From assembly GCF_900636535.1 (NCBI RefSeq), contig NZ_LR134289.1:1364001-1428000 (forward strand): DNA of 64,000 nucleotides. Direction: 5' to 3'. How positions within the stretch are numbered: position 1 is the first letter of the stretch; the number at the start of each line of letters is the position of its first letter. The DNA comes from Chryseobacterium gleum. GTDB lineage: Bacteria > Bacteroidota > Bacteroidia > Flavobacteriales > Weeksellaceae. Shown one piece after another: positions 10,045 through 18,517 of this stretch. The position numbers and the translations under genes were made by a program. The notes under the pieces were generated by a model that did no database searches, was not told where the DNA came from, and saw only the letters and a list, made by a program, of their open reading frames with translations.

Positions 10045-10248
10045 TTGTTTGATTTCCTATTAACAATTTTTTTGGCAATGTTTCAGCAGATTTCTGCACA
10101 AAGCGATTATTATTTGGGTTTGTGGAACTGCCAATTCACCAGTCTGGAATACGAAAATGTAAAAGAATTTATCGATACAGTATCTAAGGAAGTGTTTATT
10201 AATGGTGGTTTACACAATACGAGGTGTACAAAAGTGGTACACGATTAA
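10045..10248 (+). pseudogene. Small remnant ORF with signal-peptide-like start
   Basis: 67 codons from a TTG. The N-terminus is hydrophobic ('FDFLLTIFLAMFQQISAQ', ending in a plausible SAQ cleavage site) and is followed by 'DYYLGLWNCQFTSLEYENVK'. The last ~25 codons lie inside the direct repeat at 10174-10479; in the second copy the same frame continues past this stop (CAA replaces TAA). This suggests a decayed secreted protein rather than an intact gene. No family recognised. Confidence 0.35.
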
Positions 10249-10479
10249 GATGCTGCAACATCTTTTTTTTTTACTTTTCCGCACGAATCTCGTCACGTTA
10301 AATGCTTGTAATCCAGTAATTTAAAATAAATAACGATAAATTTAAAAATACATTTGTACTACTTCCGTACACCTCCAACCTTATAAATTACTGTAAATTA
10401 AACAATTAACATTTCCCGAATGCGACAGTTATAATTGATACATTTCAGCTGTACATCTCAATTTCATATAATTTTAGGG
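10174..10479. repeat. Direct repeat, copy 1 (~305 bp, diverged)
   Basis: Starts 'gatacagtatctaaggaagt' and ends near 'attttaggg'. It aligns over its full length with 15247-15550, including 'tgtacaaaagtgg', 'cacctccaaccttataaatt' and 'actgtaaatt', with many substitutions and a few small indels. Both copies include an imperfect or perfect palindrome GATGYTGCAACATC followed by a T run. The two copies bracket the AraC/Tet(X)-like/MFS region. Confidence 0.8.
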
Positions 10480-10799
10480 CTAAACAAGACATACTTCTAA
10501 ATAAGTCAGCTCAAATTTCATCTATTTCTAGTTGGTAAAAATAAGGACATAACTTAGCAAAATTTAATATTTATTTAGAGGTGTTTATGTTGGTAAATGT
10601 AAAATTTTGCTTTTTAATCTCATCACTAAATCTGATACATCTGTTATGATCATCAATTATTTGCGATATATTTTTTTTCAAAAATAAACAAGAGCATGGT
10701 GATACTGTTCTCATTTTAAAATTTTACATTTTATTTTAATTGATTTTCAATAAATTGACATCAAAAATTATAATCATCACTAATTTTGGAACATTACCT
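10249..10799. other. Gene-free stretch, partly repeat
   Basis: The left part is the direct repeat described separately; from 10480 to 10799 the DNA is AT-rich, with no ORF or structural RNA that I can recognise. Confidence 0.5.
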
Positions 10800-10887
10800 A
10801 CAGTAGCTGTAATTACAGTGAATACATTAATTTCGCCATTTATTCATAATGATTTAAAGTAAATTAGTAACTCCACATCTGAACCAT
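10800..10887 (-). mobile_element. Relic of one end of an IS1-family element
   Basis: Nearly identical to 38515-38602, the terminus of the intact IS1-family copy: it includes the transposase start region ('ttcgccatttattcataatg' versus 'ttcgccgtttattcataatg') and the terminal inverted repeat 'gtaactccacatctgaacca'. Together with the relic at 9820-9900 it may be one old IS copy split by ~900 bp of other DNA. Confidence 0.8.
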
Positions 10888-11069
10888 TACCCGCAATTGA
10901 AATTCAATGGACAGAGGATTATTGATAAGCAGCAAAAGAAGTAAAAATCGCTCAGAGCTGATTTTAAATTAAATATGAACTTGCTGGTACAGAACCCGAA
11001 CTTTTTATTGGAAGATTTGAAGAAGTTAGTGTTGGTAATCACAAATAACATAGATAAGTCACTGACAAT

Positions 11070-11422
11070 CACAAGCCAACGGCAAACAAATAGAAAAAGG
11101 CTTTGAATGAAACTTCAGTAGAGGGGAGTTGCAAGTGTCAAACCTTTTTGAAGATGTAACTGCAATATTGGCCATGGAAAACTTATTGGTCATTTCGCTA
11201 AGCTATTTATTGAAGTTACTCAAAACGTTGACAGGATGAACAACACAGCAACACATACACTATAAATTGATTGATAAAGCAAAGAAAAATTATCCCCGAC
11301 AGACAAGACAATTAGTGAAATCATCTACGAGTTGAGCTTTGAGCATTTGCAGTCATTCAGCAAACTTTTTCAAGACGAAGACAAACGTTTCGTCTTTGGA
11401 GTTTAGACAGTCGTTTAACTAA
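11070..11422 (+). pseudogene. Decayed AraC-family regulator (C-terminal HTH)
   Basis: From about 11260 the frames can be joined into an AraC-type DNA-binding end: 'HYKLIDKAK', then (shifted) 'LSPTDKTISEIIYELSFEHL' and 'QSFSKLF', then (shifted again) 'KTKTNVSSLEFRQSFN' to a TAA at 11422. This matches the second helix-turn-helix and closing motif of AraC regulators. Upstream to ~11070 only short fragments are left. At least two frame breaks make it non-functional. It directly precedes a second, intact AraC gene of another subfamily. Confidence 0.65.
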
Positions 11423-11469
11423 TGAAGTCGTATTTTTCGTTAAGTTTGTAATATTTTTATATGTAAAAT

Positions 11470-12222
11470 ATGCCAAATGCCAATATAAAATACCGTCTTA
11501 TCAAACCCGAAGAAACGCTTGCGGATTTTGTCTATTGTTTTTCAGCTTTACAGGACGTGTCGCATATAGAGGAAGGCATTATTATTCCGAATGGAAAAGT
11601 TGATTTGATTTTTACCGTTACAGATAACGGTCAATTGCGTACTGCATTATTAGGATTAGAAACCAAGCCTAAAATAACAAATGTAAAAGTCTCAGCTTTT
11701 TTAGCAGTGAATTTCAATCCGCTTGCTGTAGAGTATGTTTTGCAGGATTCCATTGCCGATATAAGGAACAGCGGAAAAGGACTCCCCAACCATTTTTGGG
11801 ATTTTACGGTGAATGATTTACACGATTTTGATGCCTTCTGCGAAAAAGCCACGCACAAAATCCTATCTGTGTTACCTGATAAAATTGATGAACGCAAACG
11901 CCAATTATTCAAACTGATTTTTGCTGCCAACGGAGAAATTTCGGTAAAAGAACTTTCCGAAAAGGTGCATTGGAGCGAGCGGCAAATTAACCGTTATTTC
12001 AATCAACAATTCGGACTTTCTTTAAAAGCGTATTGCAATATTCTCCGTTTTCAGGCTTCGCTTACCCATATTAAGAAAGGCGAATTATATCCACAACTCA
12101 ATTTTACCGACCAATCCCATTTCATCAAAGAAATTAAAAAACTTTCGGGCGTTTCGCCCAAAGAACTTCACAAAAATGAAAACGACCGTTTTTTACAATT
12201 TTTAGTTCCGGCAGCAAAATAA
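11470..12222 (+). CDS. AraC-family transcriptional regulator
   Basis: 250 aa. The N-terminal ~130 residues are a beta-rich sensing domain beginning 'IKYRLIKPEETLADFVYCF', as in Bacteroidota regulators with a DUF6597-type domain. The C-terminal ~100 residues carry the AraC HTH pair: 'ISVKELSEKVHWSERQINRY' and 'FTDQSHFIKEIKKLSGVSPK'. It ends 31 bp before the Tet(X)-like monooxygenase on the same strand and is the likely local regulator of that gene and of the MFS gene behind it. The inducer is unknown. Confidence 0.85.
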   Translation: MPNANIKYRLIKPEETLADFVYCFSALQDVSHIEEGIIIPNGKVDLIFTVTDNGQLRTALLGLETKPKITNVKVSAFLAVNFNPLAVEYVLQDSIADIRNSGKGLPNHFWDFTVNDLHDFDAFCEKATHKILSVLPDKIDERKRQLFKLIFAANGEISVKELSEKVHWSERQINRYFNQQFGLSLKAYCNILRFQASLTHIKKGELYPQLNFTDQSHFIKEIKKLSGVSPKELHKNENDRFLQFLVPAAK

Positions 12223-12253
12223 TTTTGCAGCATTAATTTTAATCACAAAAATT

Positions 12254-13336
12254 ATGTTGTTACAAGATAAAAAAGTCGCTGTTATTGGTGCAGGTCCTGT
12301 TGGATTAACCTTTGCAAGATTGCTGCAACAGGAAGGAGTAAACGTAAGTGTTTATGAACGCGACATAAATCAATACGCCCGGATAAAAGGCGGTACGCTT
12401 GACTTGCTTAAAGATATGGGACAGGCTGTTTTTGAAAAAGCGGGATTATTAGCTGCTTATTTTGATAACGCAAGGCCAACAGCACGAAGAATTGCAGACA
12501 TCCACGGGAACGTAGTTCAAACGCTTCCTATATCTGACAATCCGGAAATTGACAGAAACGATTTGAGAAGGATACTGCTTGAAAGCCTGCATCCTCAAAC
12601 GGTCATTTGGGACAGAAAGTTTATCTCCATTGAAAAAAAAGAAGGAACATTCCTGCTGCATTTTGAAAATGACATCACAGAAACCGCAGATTTGGTAGTT
12701 GGCGCAAACGGCATTATGAGCAGGTTGAGAAAAGAAATGACCGAAGTGCCTGCAAGATATACAGGAACCATTACTATCACGGGCGAGGTGCTTGACTATG
12801 CATCCCAATGCCCCAATTTTAAAAATATATGTGCTGACGATAAAATAATAGCTAAGGATGACCGCATCTTTTTTCTTTCCCAACCCAAAACAAACGGTGA
12901 GCTATATTATTATGTTTGCTTTCGCCAACCTGAGAGTTGGTTAAAAAGTCATAACCTCAACCTCAATGATAATCAGCAAATAGCTGCTTTTTTAAGTAGC
13001 CTGTGCTATGAATGGGATGGTGCTTACAAAGAACTTTTTGCAGCAACAAGTGAGTTTACTTTATTGCCGATGTATCAGGTTCCCTTGGAAAATTGGCACA
13101 ACCATAGCCATATCACTTTAATGGGCGATGCGGCGCACGGAATGCCGCCCTATGCAGGCGTAGGCGTAAATACAGGTTTATTGGACGCTTTGCATCTGGC
13201 AGAAAATTTGACCAATAGGGAATTTGAAAGTATCCAGGCTGCAATTGATGATTATGAAAGACAGATGTTTGCTTATGCTTCGGAGGCACAACAACAAACC
13301 GCATCCAACGAAGCTGCACTTTTTCCAAAAGAGTAG
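12254..13336 (+). CDS. Tet(X)-like FAD-dependent monooxygenase
   Basis: 360 aa. N-terminal FAD-binding Rossmann motif GAGPVGLT (residues ~12-19) and 'VSVYERD'; a central 'GGTLDL', then 'NPEIDRNDLRRILLESL' and 'TVIWDRK'; C-terminal 'GDAAHGMPPYAGVGVNTGLL', the second FAD motif. These blocks follow Tet(X) closely (from memory: 'NPEINRNDLRAILLNSL', 'GDAAHLMPPFAGQGVNSGL'). Tet(X) hydroxylates and so inactivates tetracyclines using NADPH and O2. The AGQG to AGVG change and general divergence mean activity on tetracyclines cannot be assumed. Upstream AraC (31 bp) and downstream TetA-like MFS (27 bp) suggest a drug-response cassette. Codons 12449-12883 on the other strand are shadows. Confidence 0.8.
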   Translation: MLLQDKKVAVIGAGPVGLTFARLLQQEGVNVSVYERDINQYARIKGGTLDLLKDMGQAVFEKAGLLAAYFDNARPTARRIADIHGNVVQTLPISDNPEIDRNDLRRILLESLHPQTVIWDRKFISIEKKEGTFLLHFENDITETADLVVGANGIMSRLRKEMTEVPARYTGTITITGEVLDYASQCPNFKNICADDKIIAKDDRIFFLSQPKTNGELYYYVCFRQPESWLKSHNLNLNDNQQIAAFLSSLCYEWDGAYKELFAATSEFTLLPMYQVPLENWHNHSHITLMGDAAHGMPPYAGVGVNTGLLDALHLAENLTNREFESIQAAIDDYERQMFAYASEAQQQTASNEAALFPKE

Positions 13337-13363
13337 TGCATTTTAATATCCCTTATACAACAA

Positions 13364-14557
13364 ATGAAGTCGAAGAAATATAATCTATGGATTATAGTCG
13401 GAATTGTGTTGTTAAACTCCATTGGACTTTCGATTGTAATTCCGTTGTTGCCCTTTTTGATTGGAAACTATTTGCCGCAACAACAAATAGTTGTAGGAAT
13501 TAGTTTGCTGATGTCGATATACGCCGCCTGTACATTTTTTGCTGCACCTGTGTTTGGTGCGCTGAGCGACAGGTACGGAAGAAAAAAACTCCTGCTGATC
13601 AGTTTAGTCGGTTCGGTATTTGGCTATGTATTGTTTGGTATCGGTGGTGCATTATGGATTCTTTTTGTCGGAAGAATTATTGACGGGCTTACCGCAGGTA
13701 ACATTACTATTTTATTACATAGCCGACTCCACAGAAGCTGATGAAAGAGCAAAATGGTACGGCTATATAGGTGCGGTTATGGGAATAGGAAAAATCGGCG
13801 GACCGGCACTCGGCGGTTTATTGGGAAGCATTTCAATAGGGCTCACTTTTTTTATAACAGCCGCTTTGATTTTTCTTTCAGCCGTTGCGGTTTATTTTCT
13901 GCTCCCCGAATCTTTACCAAAGGAAAAGCGAACAACACATTTATCGCTTAACAGCTTCAATACCTTTTCGCACTTCAAAGATATTTTTCTGTTAGAGGCT
14001 TGAAATTTTTTGTTTTGATAGGTCTGTTGTTTTATGTGGGGATAAATGTTTTTCAGTTCAACTTCACACTTTTTTTAAAAGATATTTATCATGGGACGCC
14101 TGTACTTATCGGCAGCATCTTAACTTTTGTGGGTATTTGCGAAATTATTACAAGAGCCATTTTACTGCCGTGGTTATTGAAGCTGTTTTCGGATAAAAAT
14201 ATTGGAACAGCAGGATTAATTATCGTGGGTATCGGCCTAGGTTTAATTCTCACGAGTATTTATGTAAATTCAGCCGTCGTTATTTCCCTTGCGGTAATTG
14301 CCATCATTTCAGGCGAAGGTTTATTCGACCCCATTTACAACGGAATACTATCGAAATCAGTCGAGGAAAACGAACAAGGAAAGTTGCAAGGCTTAAATCA
14401 AAGCCTGCAATCGGCAAACAATGTGCTGGTTCCGTTGGGCGTGGCTGCCATTTATTTTTACAGTCCTACCATTTTATATGCAACAGTAATGTTCATAGCC
14501 TTTGGTGCTGCTGTGATGTTTACCAATTATAATTCTTCGAATCAACAGCGGAAATAA
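13364..14557 (+). pseudogene. TetA-like MFS efflux transporter, two frame breaks
   Basis: Three frames together encode one ~400-aa 12-TM major facilitator. Frame 1 (13364 to ~13705) has the N-terminus with 'GALSDRYGRKKLL' (MFS motif A) and 'DGLTAGN'. Frame 2 (~13706-13999) continues 'YYIADSTEADERAKWYGYIG' and 'GKIGGPALGGLLG'. Frame 3 (~14000-14557) continues from 'LKFFVLIGLLFYVGINVFQF' to the end. The second break fits loss of one T in 'gaggct(t)tgaaa'; the first is a net +1/-2 change near 13706. As read, no full transporter is made. The family exports tetracyclines and other drugs by proton antiport. Either a pseudogene or sequencing error. Confidence 0.85.
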
Positions 14558-14761
14558 ATATAATTTGGACGAGACTATTTGCACAAACTGCGATAGCTTG
14601 ATCCCTCCAATTGACCACCTTTAATCTATTGATCAGGTAACTCCAAAATTGGCAAAGATGGGTCAATTCAAATGGCTTATCAATTAACCAGCGGACAGCA
14701 GATTACGATATCCATCATTCACCTCACAAAAATGTTAAAAATGGCAAGAAAGCTTTGATAT
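14558..14761. other. Intergenic with possible IS terminal-repeat scraps
   Basis: Contains 'tccaattgaccacc' and, ~50 bp on, 'gggtcaattcaaatgg', two facing copies of a GGTCAATT word as seen in terminal repeats of some IS21-type elements. No transposase remains. The assignment is tentative. Confidence 0.3.
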
Positions 14762-15043
14762 ATGAACTCTGGAACTATTACAATTTTCTTATATCTTAGA
14801 AATGACTTTTCACAAACAAAAGTTGATCTAAAGCAATTACTTATATATTTTGCTTTAAAACAGATGTCTGATAAAACAAATTGGGAATTTGGACAACTTT
14901 ACAACCCAAGAAGTGGACTAGCTTTTAAATTTGAACTTAAAGAACTTATTTCTAAAATATCTGGTGGAAAATCACAAAGCGAAGCATTTGAAAGTCTTTT
15001 AAATGGACTAGTGAGGAAGGTTCAAATAGATAGTAATTTTTAA
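14762..15043 (+). CDS. Small protein of unknown function (93 aa)
   Basis: ATG-started ORF with a soluble, mixed alpha/beta composition: 'GTITIFLYLRNDFSQTKVDL' then 'NWEFGQLYNPRSGLAFKFEL' and a C-terminal helix 'SQSEAFESLLNGLVRKVQID'. Ten bp before the 64-aa ORF on the same strand; the two probably form a small operon. Not recognised; the regular composition and the neighbouring ORF make it more likely real than chance. Confidence 0.5.
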   Translation: MNSGTITIFLYLRNDFSQTKVDLKQLLIYFALKQMSDKTNWEFGQLYNPRSGLAFKFELKELISKISGGKSQSEAFESLLNGLVRKVQIDSNF

Positions 15044-15053
15044 AAATTTTAAT

Positions 15054-15248
15054 ATGGAAATACAAAGAACAATTCATAATGTAAGTCATAATTTCCACAT
15101 ATTATTTGATGTAAAAGATCATCGAAATGTTATTGGAAATATTGAGGTTAATAAAAATGTTGAAAACTTTAGGAGACTAGAAAATAGCTCTGAAATTTTA
15201 AAGAGCATTTTACATAAAGCATTGTACGAAAATTTTCAAGCAAGATGA
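15054..15248 (+). CDS. Small protein of unknown function (64 aa)
   Basis: ATG-started, 10 bp after the 93-aa ORF. Sequence such as 'HNFHILFDVKDHRNVIGNIE' and 'ILKSILHKALYENFQAR' looks coding. The stop codon lies exactly at the first bases of direct repeat copy 2 (15247), so the original C-terminus may have been replaced when the repeat arrived. No family recognised. Confidence 0.4.
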   Translation: MEIQRTIHNVSHNFHILFDVKDHRNVIGNIEVNKNVENFRRLENSSEILKSILHKALYENFQAR

Positions 15249-15550
15249 TACAGTATCTAAAGAAGTCTTTATTGATGGCTGTTTACATAGATCGAAGTGT
15301 ACAAAAGTGGTGCACGATCAAGATGTTGCAACATCTTTTTTTCTACATTTCCGCAAGAATCCCGCCATATTAAACACTTACAGATCAGTGTTTTATATTT
15401 TTTTACAGATAAATTTAAAAATGCAATTGTACTATTTTACTACACCTCCAACCTTATAAATTACTGTAAATTGAAAAATTAACATTTTCGAATGCAACAG
15501 TGATAAATGATACATTTGGCCTGTATACCTCAATTTTCATTTATTTTAGG
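15247..15550. repeat. Direct repeat, copy 2 (~305 bp, diverged)
   Basis: Partner of 10174-10479, same orientation, 5.07 kb away. In this copy the frame starting at 'gatacagtatct' stays open for about 58 codons (to 'cca acc tta taa'), while copy 1 has an early TAA, so the repeat may derive from the 3' end of a coding region plus its downstream DNA. Confidence 0.8.
15320..15343 (+). terminator. Palindrome with T run inside the repeat
   Basis: AAGATGTTGCAACATCTT is fully self-complementary and is followed by further T's, giving a 6-bp stem with a small loop and a U tract on the plus strand. Copy 1 has one mismatch in the palindrome. Plausible weak intrinsic terminator. Confidence 0.4.
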
Positions 15551-15593
15551 ACAAAATAATTTAAAATGCTAACAAGTATCGTTTAAGCTTTTA

Positions 15594-16823
15594 TTAAAAT
15601 GTCTTAATTAATCTACCTATTAATTCTCTGTTGGATTTATTGACTCCAAAATCTTTTGATAGTCTTGACCATTTACTAATTGCTGATGTTGTTTGCTCAA
15701 TAACATTCTCTATGAATTCTATTGATAGTTTAGCCTCCTTTCCTAATTTAACAAGATGTTTTGTTGTTACATTTTTGCCTTCTCCTAAAATCATGGTACT
15801 CTGCTCTCCGCCAGGACCTGCCGAAAATGTTAAATCGTAGGCAGGAGAAAGTTTCCAGTTGCCGTTTTCGTCCATTAAAAAGCTAAAGTTCTTTGCGTGG
15901 TCATCCCTGTTATGAGCCATTACATTGAAGACCGCCAGTCGATACATTTTTTCGACTTCACGAATATCCTTGGTCAGGGTTGCGGTCAAGTTCAGTAAAT
16001 CTTCATAATCAAGCGAAGGTAGCCTGAAATTGCTATGCAGCAAACCACTTACAGTGTGCATATGTAATCTTCTATTTCCATCCCTATCGAATCTTTTTAC
16101 TCCAAAATAACCGTTCCCATTTTGAGAGGGAAATAAATGCACGTCCGGCATTGAGATACCAGCTTCTGCAGCCATCAGCGCATAGACATATTCAATGGCT
16201 CCTGAACCGGGACCGTCCTGTGAATTAGAAAACTTAACCAACCAATGTTCAAAATTTTCGTCTAAGTTTTGAGCTCCGTATAAAATATTTTTACGTTCGC
16301 TATCTACGCCAATAAGTGCTTTTGGTCTGGCACCTGCCGAAGAACCATTTAAAGCTAACAGCTCAGTAATTACCTCTTCCGAACTTCCTTCCAGGACTTT
16401 TTCAGTTTGTACAGCCAGCAAATCCAGGTCGACTTTATCTTGCGGCACTTCAGGACTATTATCCGGCTCATAGACCAATGCTCCCATTCCGTGCATACCT
16501 ACGTGAGCAAGGCGGTCCAGTGGTGAAACATCTGATGGCATCAATCCAAAGGTTCTGATCATCCTGTCAAATAGCAATCTTCCCCAGCCATCCGGCAAGC
16601 TGTCGCTGAATACCCCGGCCAATCCGTCAAATGGATGCAGAGGCAATTCACTAAGGCCTCTTTTCAAGGGCAGTCTGAAAGGAGATATTTCAATTCCTGC
16701 GTCGAGAAAATTGTCATCATATTGGAAATAGATGACACCGTTACGTATAGCAAGACGTCCAACATGCTGGACTGCCATGCCAAAATCTAACCCTACTTTT
16801 ATTTCTGAAACAGGCTTAATCAT
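15594..16823 (-). CDS. hipA: HipA-family toxin kinase
   Basis: 409 aa, the usual length for HipA. N-terminal region 'VGLDFGMAVQHVGRLAIR' and 'LPDGWGRLLFDRMI'; middle 'GSSAGARPKALIG' and 'HWLVKFSNSQDGPGSGAIEY'; the kinase core near residue 305 is 'AHNRDDHAKNFSFLMDENG' with the catalytic Asp and the Asn/Asp metal ligands ('LSPAYDLTFS'). HipA kinases phosphorylate glutamyl-tRNA synthetase in E. coli and stop translation; the substrate here is unknown. Its start overlaps the end of the antitoxin gene by 4 bp, the standard hipBA coupling. All catalytic blocks are present, so the toxin looks intact. Confidence 0.9.
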   Translation of the reverse strand: MIKPVSEIKVGLDFGMAVQHVGRLAIRNGVIYFQYDDNFLDAGIEISPFRLPLKRGLSELPLHPFDGLAGVFSDSLPDGWGRLLFDRMIRTFGLMPSDVSPLDRLAHVGMHGMGALVYEPDNSPEVPQDKVDLDLLAVQTEKVLEGSSEEVITELLALNGSSAGARPKALIGVDSERKNILYGAQNLDENFEHWLVKFSNSQDGPGSGAIEYVYALMAAEAGISMPDVHLFPSQNGNGYFGVKRFDRDGNRRLHMHTVSGLLHSNFRLPSLDYEDLLNLTATLTKDIREVEKMYRLAVFNVMAHNRDDHAKNFSFLMDENGNWKLSPAYDLTFSAGPGGEQSTMILGEGKNVTTKHLVKLGKEAKLSIEFIENVIEQTTSAISKWSRLSKDFGVNKSNRELIGRLIKTF

Positions 16824-17110
16824 TTTCTTCGACCTCTTTTTTTAATTATAGTATCATCTTGTTTCAAAACATCGTCTATTGAAGTAAAAGCTGGCTTATC
16901 TGGCTTAAGAGCATCAAGCATTTCTTCCAATCCTCCAACCACCATCAAGATCTTTAGAAAAGAGTCCAGCGAAATCAATCCTTTTTGCTCAAACTTCCTA
17001 AGGGTGGAAAGTGCTACACCTGAACGTTCAGCCAGACCTTCCTGAGTAAGCTCCATCAGAAGCCTCCGGTCACGAACGTGAGTAGCAATCATCTTTTGTG
17101 CCTTAGACAT
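16820..17110 (-). CDS. hipB: HipB-like HTH antitoxin
   Basis: About 96 aa from the ATG at 17110 (an upstream start at 17125 is also open). A HTH of the XRE/Cro type is visible: 'LLMELTQEGLAERSGVALST' followed by 'LRKFEQKGLISLDSFLKILM'. The basic tail 'IIKKRGRRK' ends in the hipA start. HipB neutralises HipA and represses the operon; the inverted repeat at 17154-17171, ~45 bp upstream of the start, is a likely operator. Confidence 0.85.
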   Translation of the reverse strand: MSKAQKMIATHVRDRRLLMELTQEGLAERSGVALSTLRKFEQKGLISLDSFLKILMVVGGLEEMLDALKPDKPAFTSIDDVLKQDDTIIKKRGRRK

Positions 17111-17153
17111 TGATATAAATAACATAACTGTATTATTTAACTATAATTACAAG

Positions 17154-17171
17154 CAATAATTATCATTATTG
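17154..17171. promoter_or_regulatory. Inverted repeat upstream of hipBA (likely operator)
   Basis: CAATAAT-TATC-ATTATTG: two perfect 7-bp arms with a 4-bp spacer, 44 bp upstream of the hipB ATG on the minus strand. The place and symmetry fit autoregulation by the HTH antitoxin. Not tested. Confidence 0.5.
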
Positions 17172-17754
17172 TATAACAAATATAAAAAATTGTAAGCTAT
17201 AAAATCAACTAAAATATATTATCTTTTTATTTTGTTTTCGATCTGCTCATTAGTTTCATTTTGATAATTCATTCCAGACGTCAAAATTTTTATTAAATTC
17301 TGTTGTGAATGGTGTTTACTCTGCGCAGCTCGCTTTCGGAAATATACGAGAACTTCGCGGCAAGATCCTACATAATATCTTAAGAAAAACCTATGTTATA
17401 TTAAATCCTTCTAAATTTACAATGGTAATTTCTCAGTCTTTGTTATCGAATTTTGAAAGGTCATAATCCTTTCCCAAATTTCCAAGAACATTGACTTTAG
17501 CATCGGGAATGGTTTAAATGATGGTTTCTACCTACAACAATCAGTTGCCTACTGAAGTTTCCCCGTTCCATCGATTCGTGCATCGATACCGTCCAAATAA
17601 GACGACAAAAACAACAAACCTAAACTGCGTCTTCTTTGGTAAAGAGATTGATGAAATCACAAGTCTTTTTTGATATCTGCTTTTCTTATCCCTGTTCCAT
17701 ACCACTTAATCATTATTAATACTTAATTTCAAAATTTCATCTACAATTATTACT
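17172..17754 (-). pseudogene. Intergenic region holding a decayed gene
   Basis: No intact ORF over ~580 bp. On the minus strand short coding-like pieces remain in order: 'SSYLDGIDARIDGTGKLQ' (around 17590) and 'IPDAKVNVLGNLGKDYDLSK' (around 17440-17510), ending in 'FDNKD' and a stop near 17437. This looks like an old frame-broken gene of unknown family. The remainder shows nothing recognisable. Confidence 0.4.
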
Positions 17755-18450
17755 TTAAGAAACCGTCACCCCGAAAAGATGTCCAATCAAAGCGGTAATT
17801 CCCATGGCAACCGTTCCCCAGAAACAGATTCTTAAAACAGCAATTCCGATTTTTGAACCGCCTGTTTTTGCTGAAATGGCTCCTAAAATCATTAAGAAAA
17901 TGATAGAAAATCCATACTGAAAATAAACCATCTGTTTAATCGGAGCTAAAAGTGAAACCGCAAAAGGCAGCAATGCGCCCAAAGCAAACGAACCGAATGA
18001 TGCAAACGCAGCCTGCAAAGGTTTTGCCTGTGTTATTTCATTGATTCCCAATTCGTCATGAGCGTGAGCAGCCAAAGCATCGTGCTCTGTGAGTTCGGTG
18101 GCAACTTTCAAAGCGGTTTCTTTACTTACACCGCGTCTCTCGTAGATCTTTGCCAATTCTCTCAACTCCACTTCCGGCATTTCTTCAAGCTCGCGTTTTT
18201 CTCTTAAAAGATCAGCTTTCTCGGTGTCTTCCTGCGAACTTACCGACACGTATTCTCCTGCTGCCATAGACATCGCTCCGGCGATCATTCCGGCTAAAGC
18301 GGCAAGAATAATGGTATTTCTGTCGGGATTGGCTGCAGCAACACCAATGACTATGCTTGTGGTAGACAATAATCCGTCATTTGCACCTAAAACCGCTGCA
18401 CGAAGCCAGCCGACCCTATTCACATAATGTTTTTCCAATTGATGATGCAT
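17755..18450 (-). CDS. VIT1/CCC1-family iron/manganese transporter
   Basis: The ATG at 18450 ('MHHQLEKHYVNRVGWLRAAV') is chosen; a longer frame to 18486 would begin inside a terminator hairpin. About 231 aa. The start 'NRVGWLRAAVLGANDGLLST' and 'AGAMSMAAGEYVSVSSQEDT' in the first helices are signatures of the VIT family, followed by a cytoplasmic acidic helical insert with Glu residues ('REKRELEEMPEVELRELAKI') that binds metal in family members, and three more helices. These inner-membrane proteins export or store Fe2+ or Mn2+. Downstream of the DUF3570/ApbE cluster on the same strand but separated by a terminator. Confidence 0.88.
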   Translation of the reverse strand: MHHQLEKHYVNRVGWLRAAVLGANDGLLSTTSIVIGVAAANPDRNTIILAALAGMIAGAMSMAAGEYVSVSSQEDTEKADLLREKRELEEMPEVELRELAKIYERRGVSKETALKVATELTEHDALAAHAHDELGINEITQAKPLQAAFASFGSFALGALLPFAVSLLAPIKQMVYFQYGFSIIFLMILGAISAKTGGSKIGIAVLRICFWGTVAMGITALIGHLFGVTVS

Positions 18451-18469
18451 AAGCTTTATTTTTTTGTTT

Positions 18470-18503
18470 AAAAAATGACTTGCCAAACATCTTTAGCAAG
18501 TCA
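18470..18503 (-). terminator. Rho-independent terminator after the DUF3570 gene
   Basis: On the minus strand TGACTTGC ... GCAAGTCA (8-bp perfect stem, 12-nt loop) is followed by six T's, 15 bp after the DUF3570 stop. It separates that operon from the VIT1/CCC1 gene. Confidence 0.8.
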
Positions 18504-18517
18504 AATTTAAAATGATT

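Noticed and set aside
12449..12883. 144-codon ORF opposite the Tet(X)-like gene
   Set aside because: Antisense shadow of a gene with clear FAD motifs; cysteine-rich and unordered.
10174..15550. Composite transposon formed by the direct repeats
   Set aside because: The repeats carry no transposase or terminal inverted repeats and no target duplication was seen; they are reported only as repeats.
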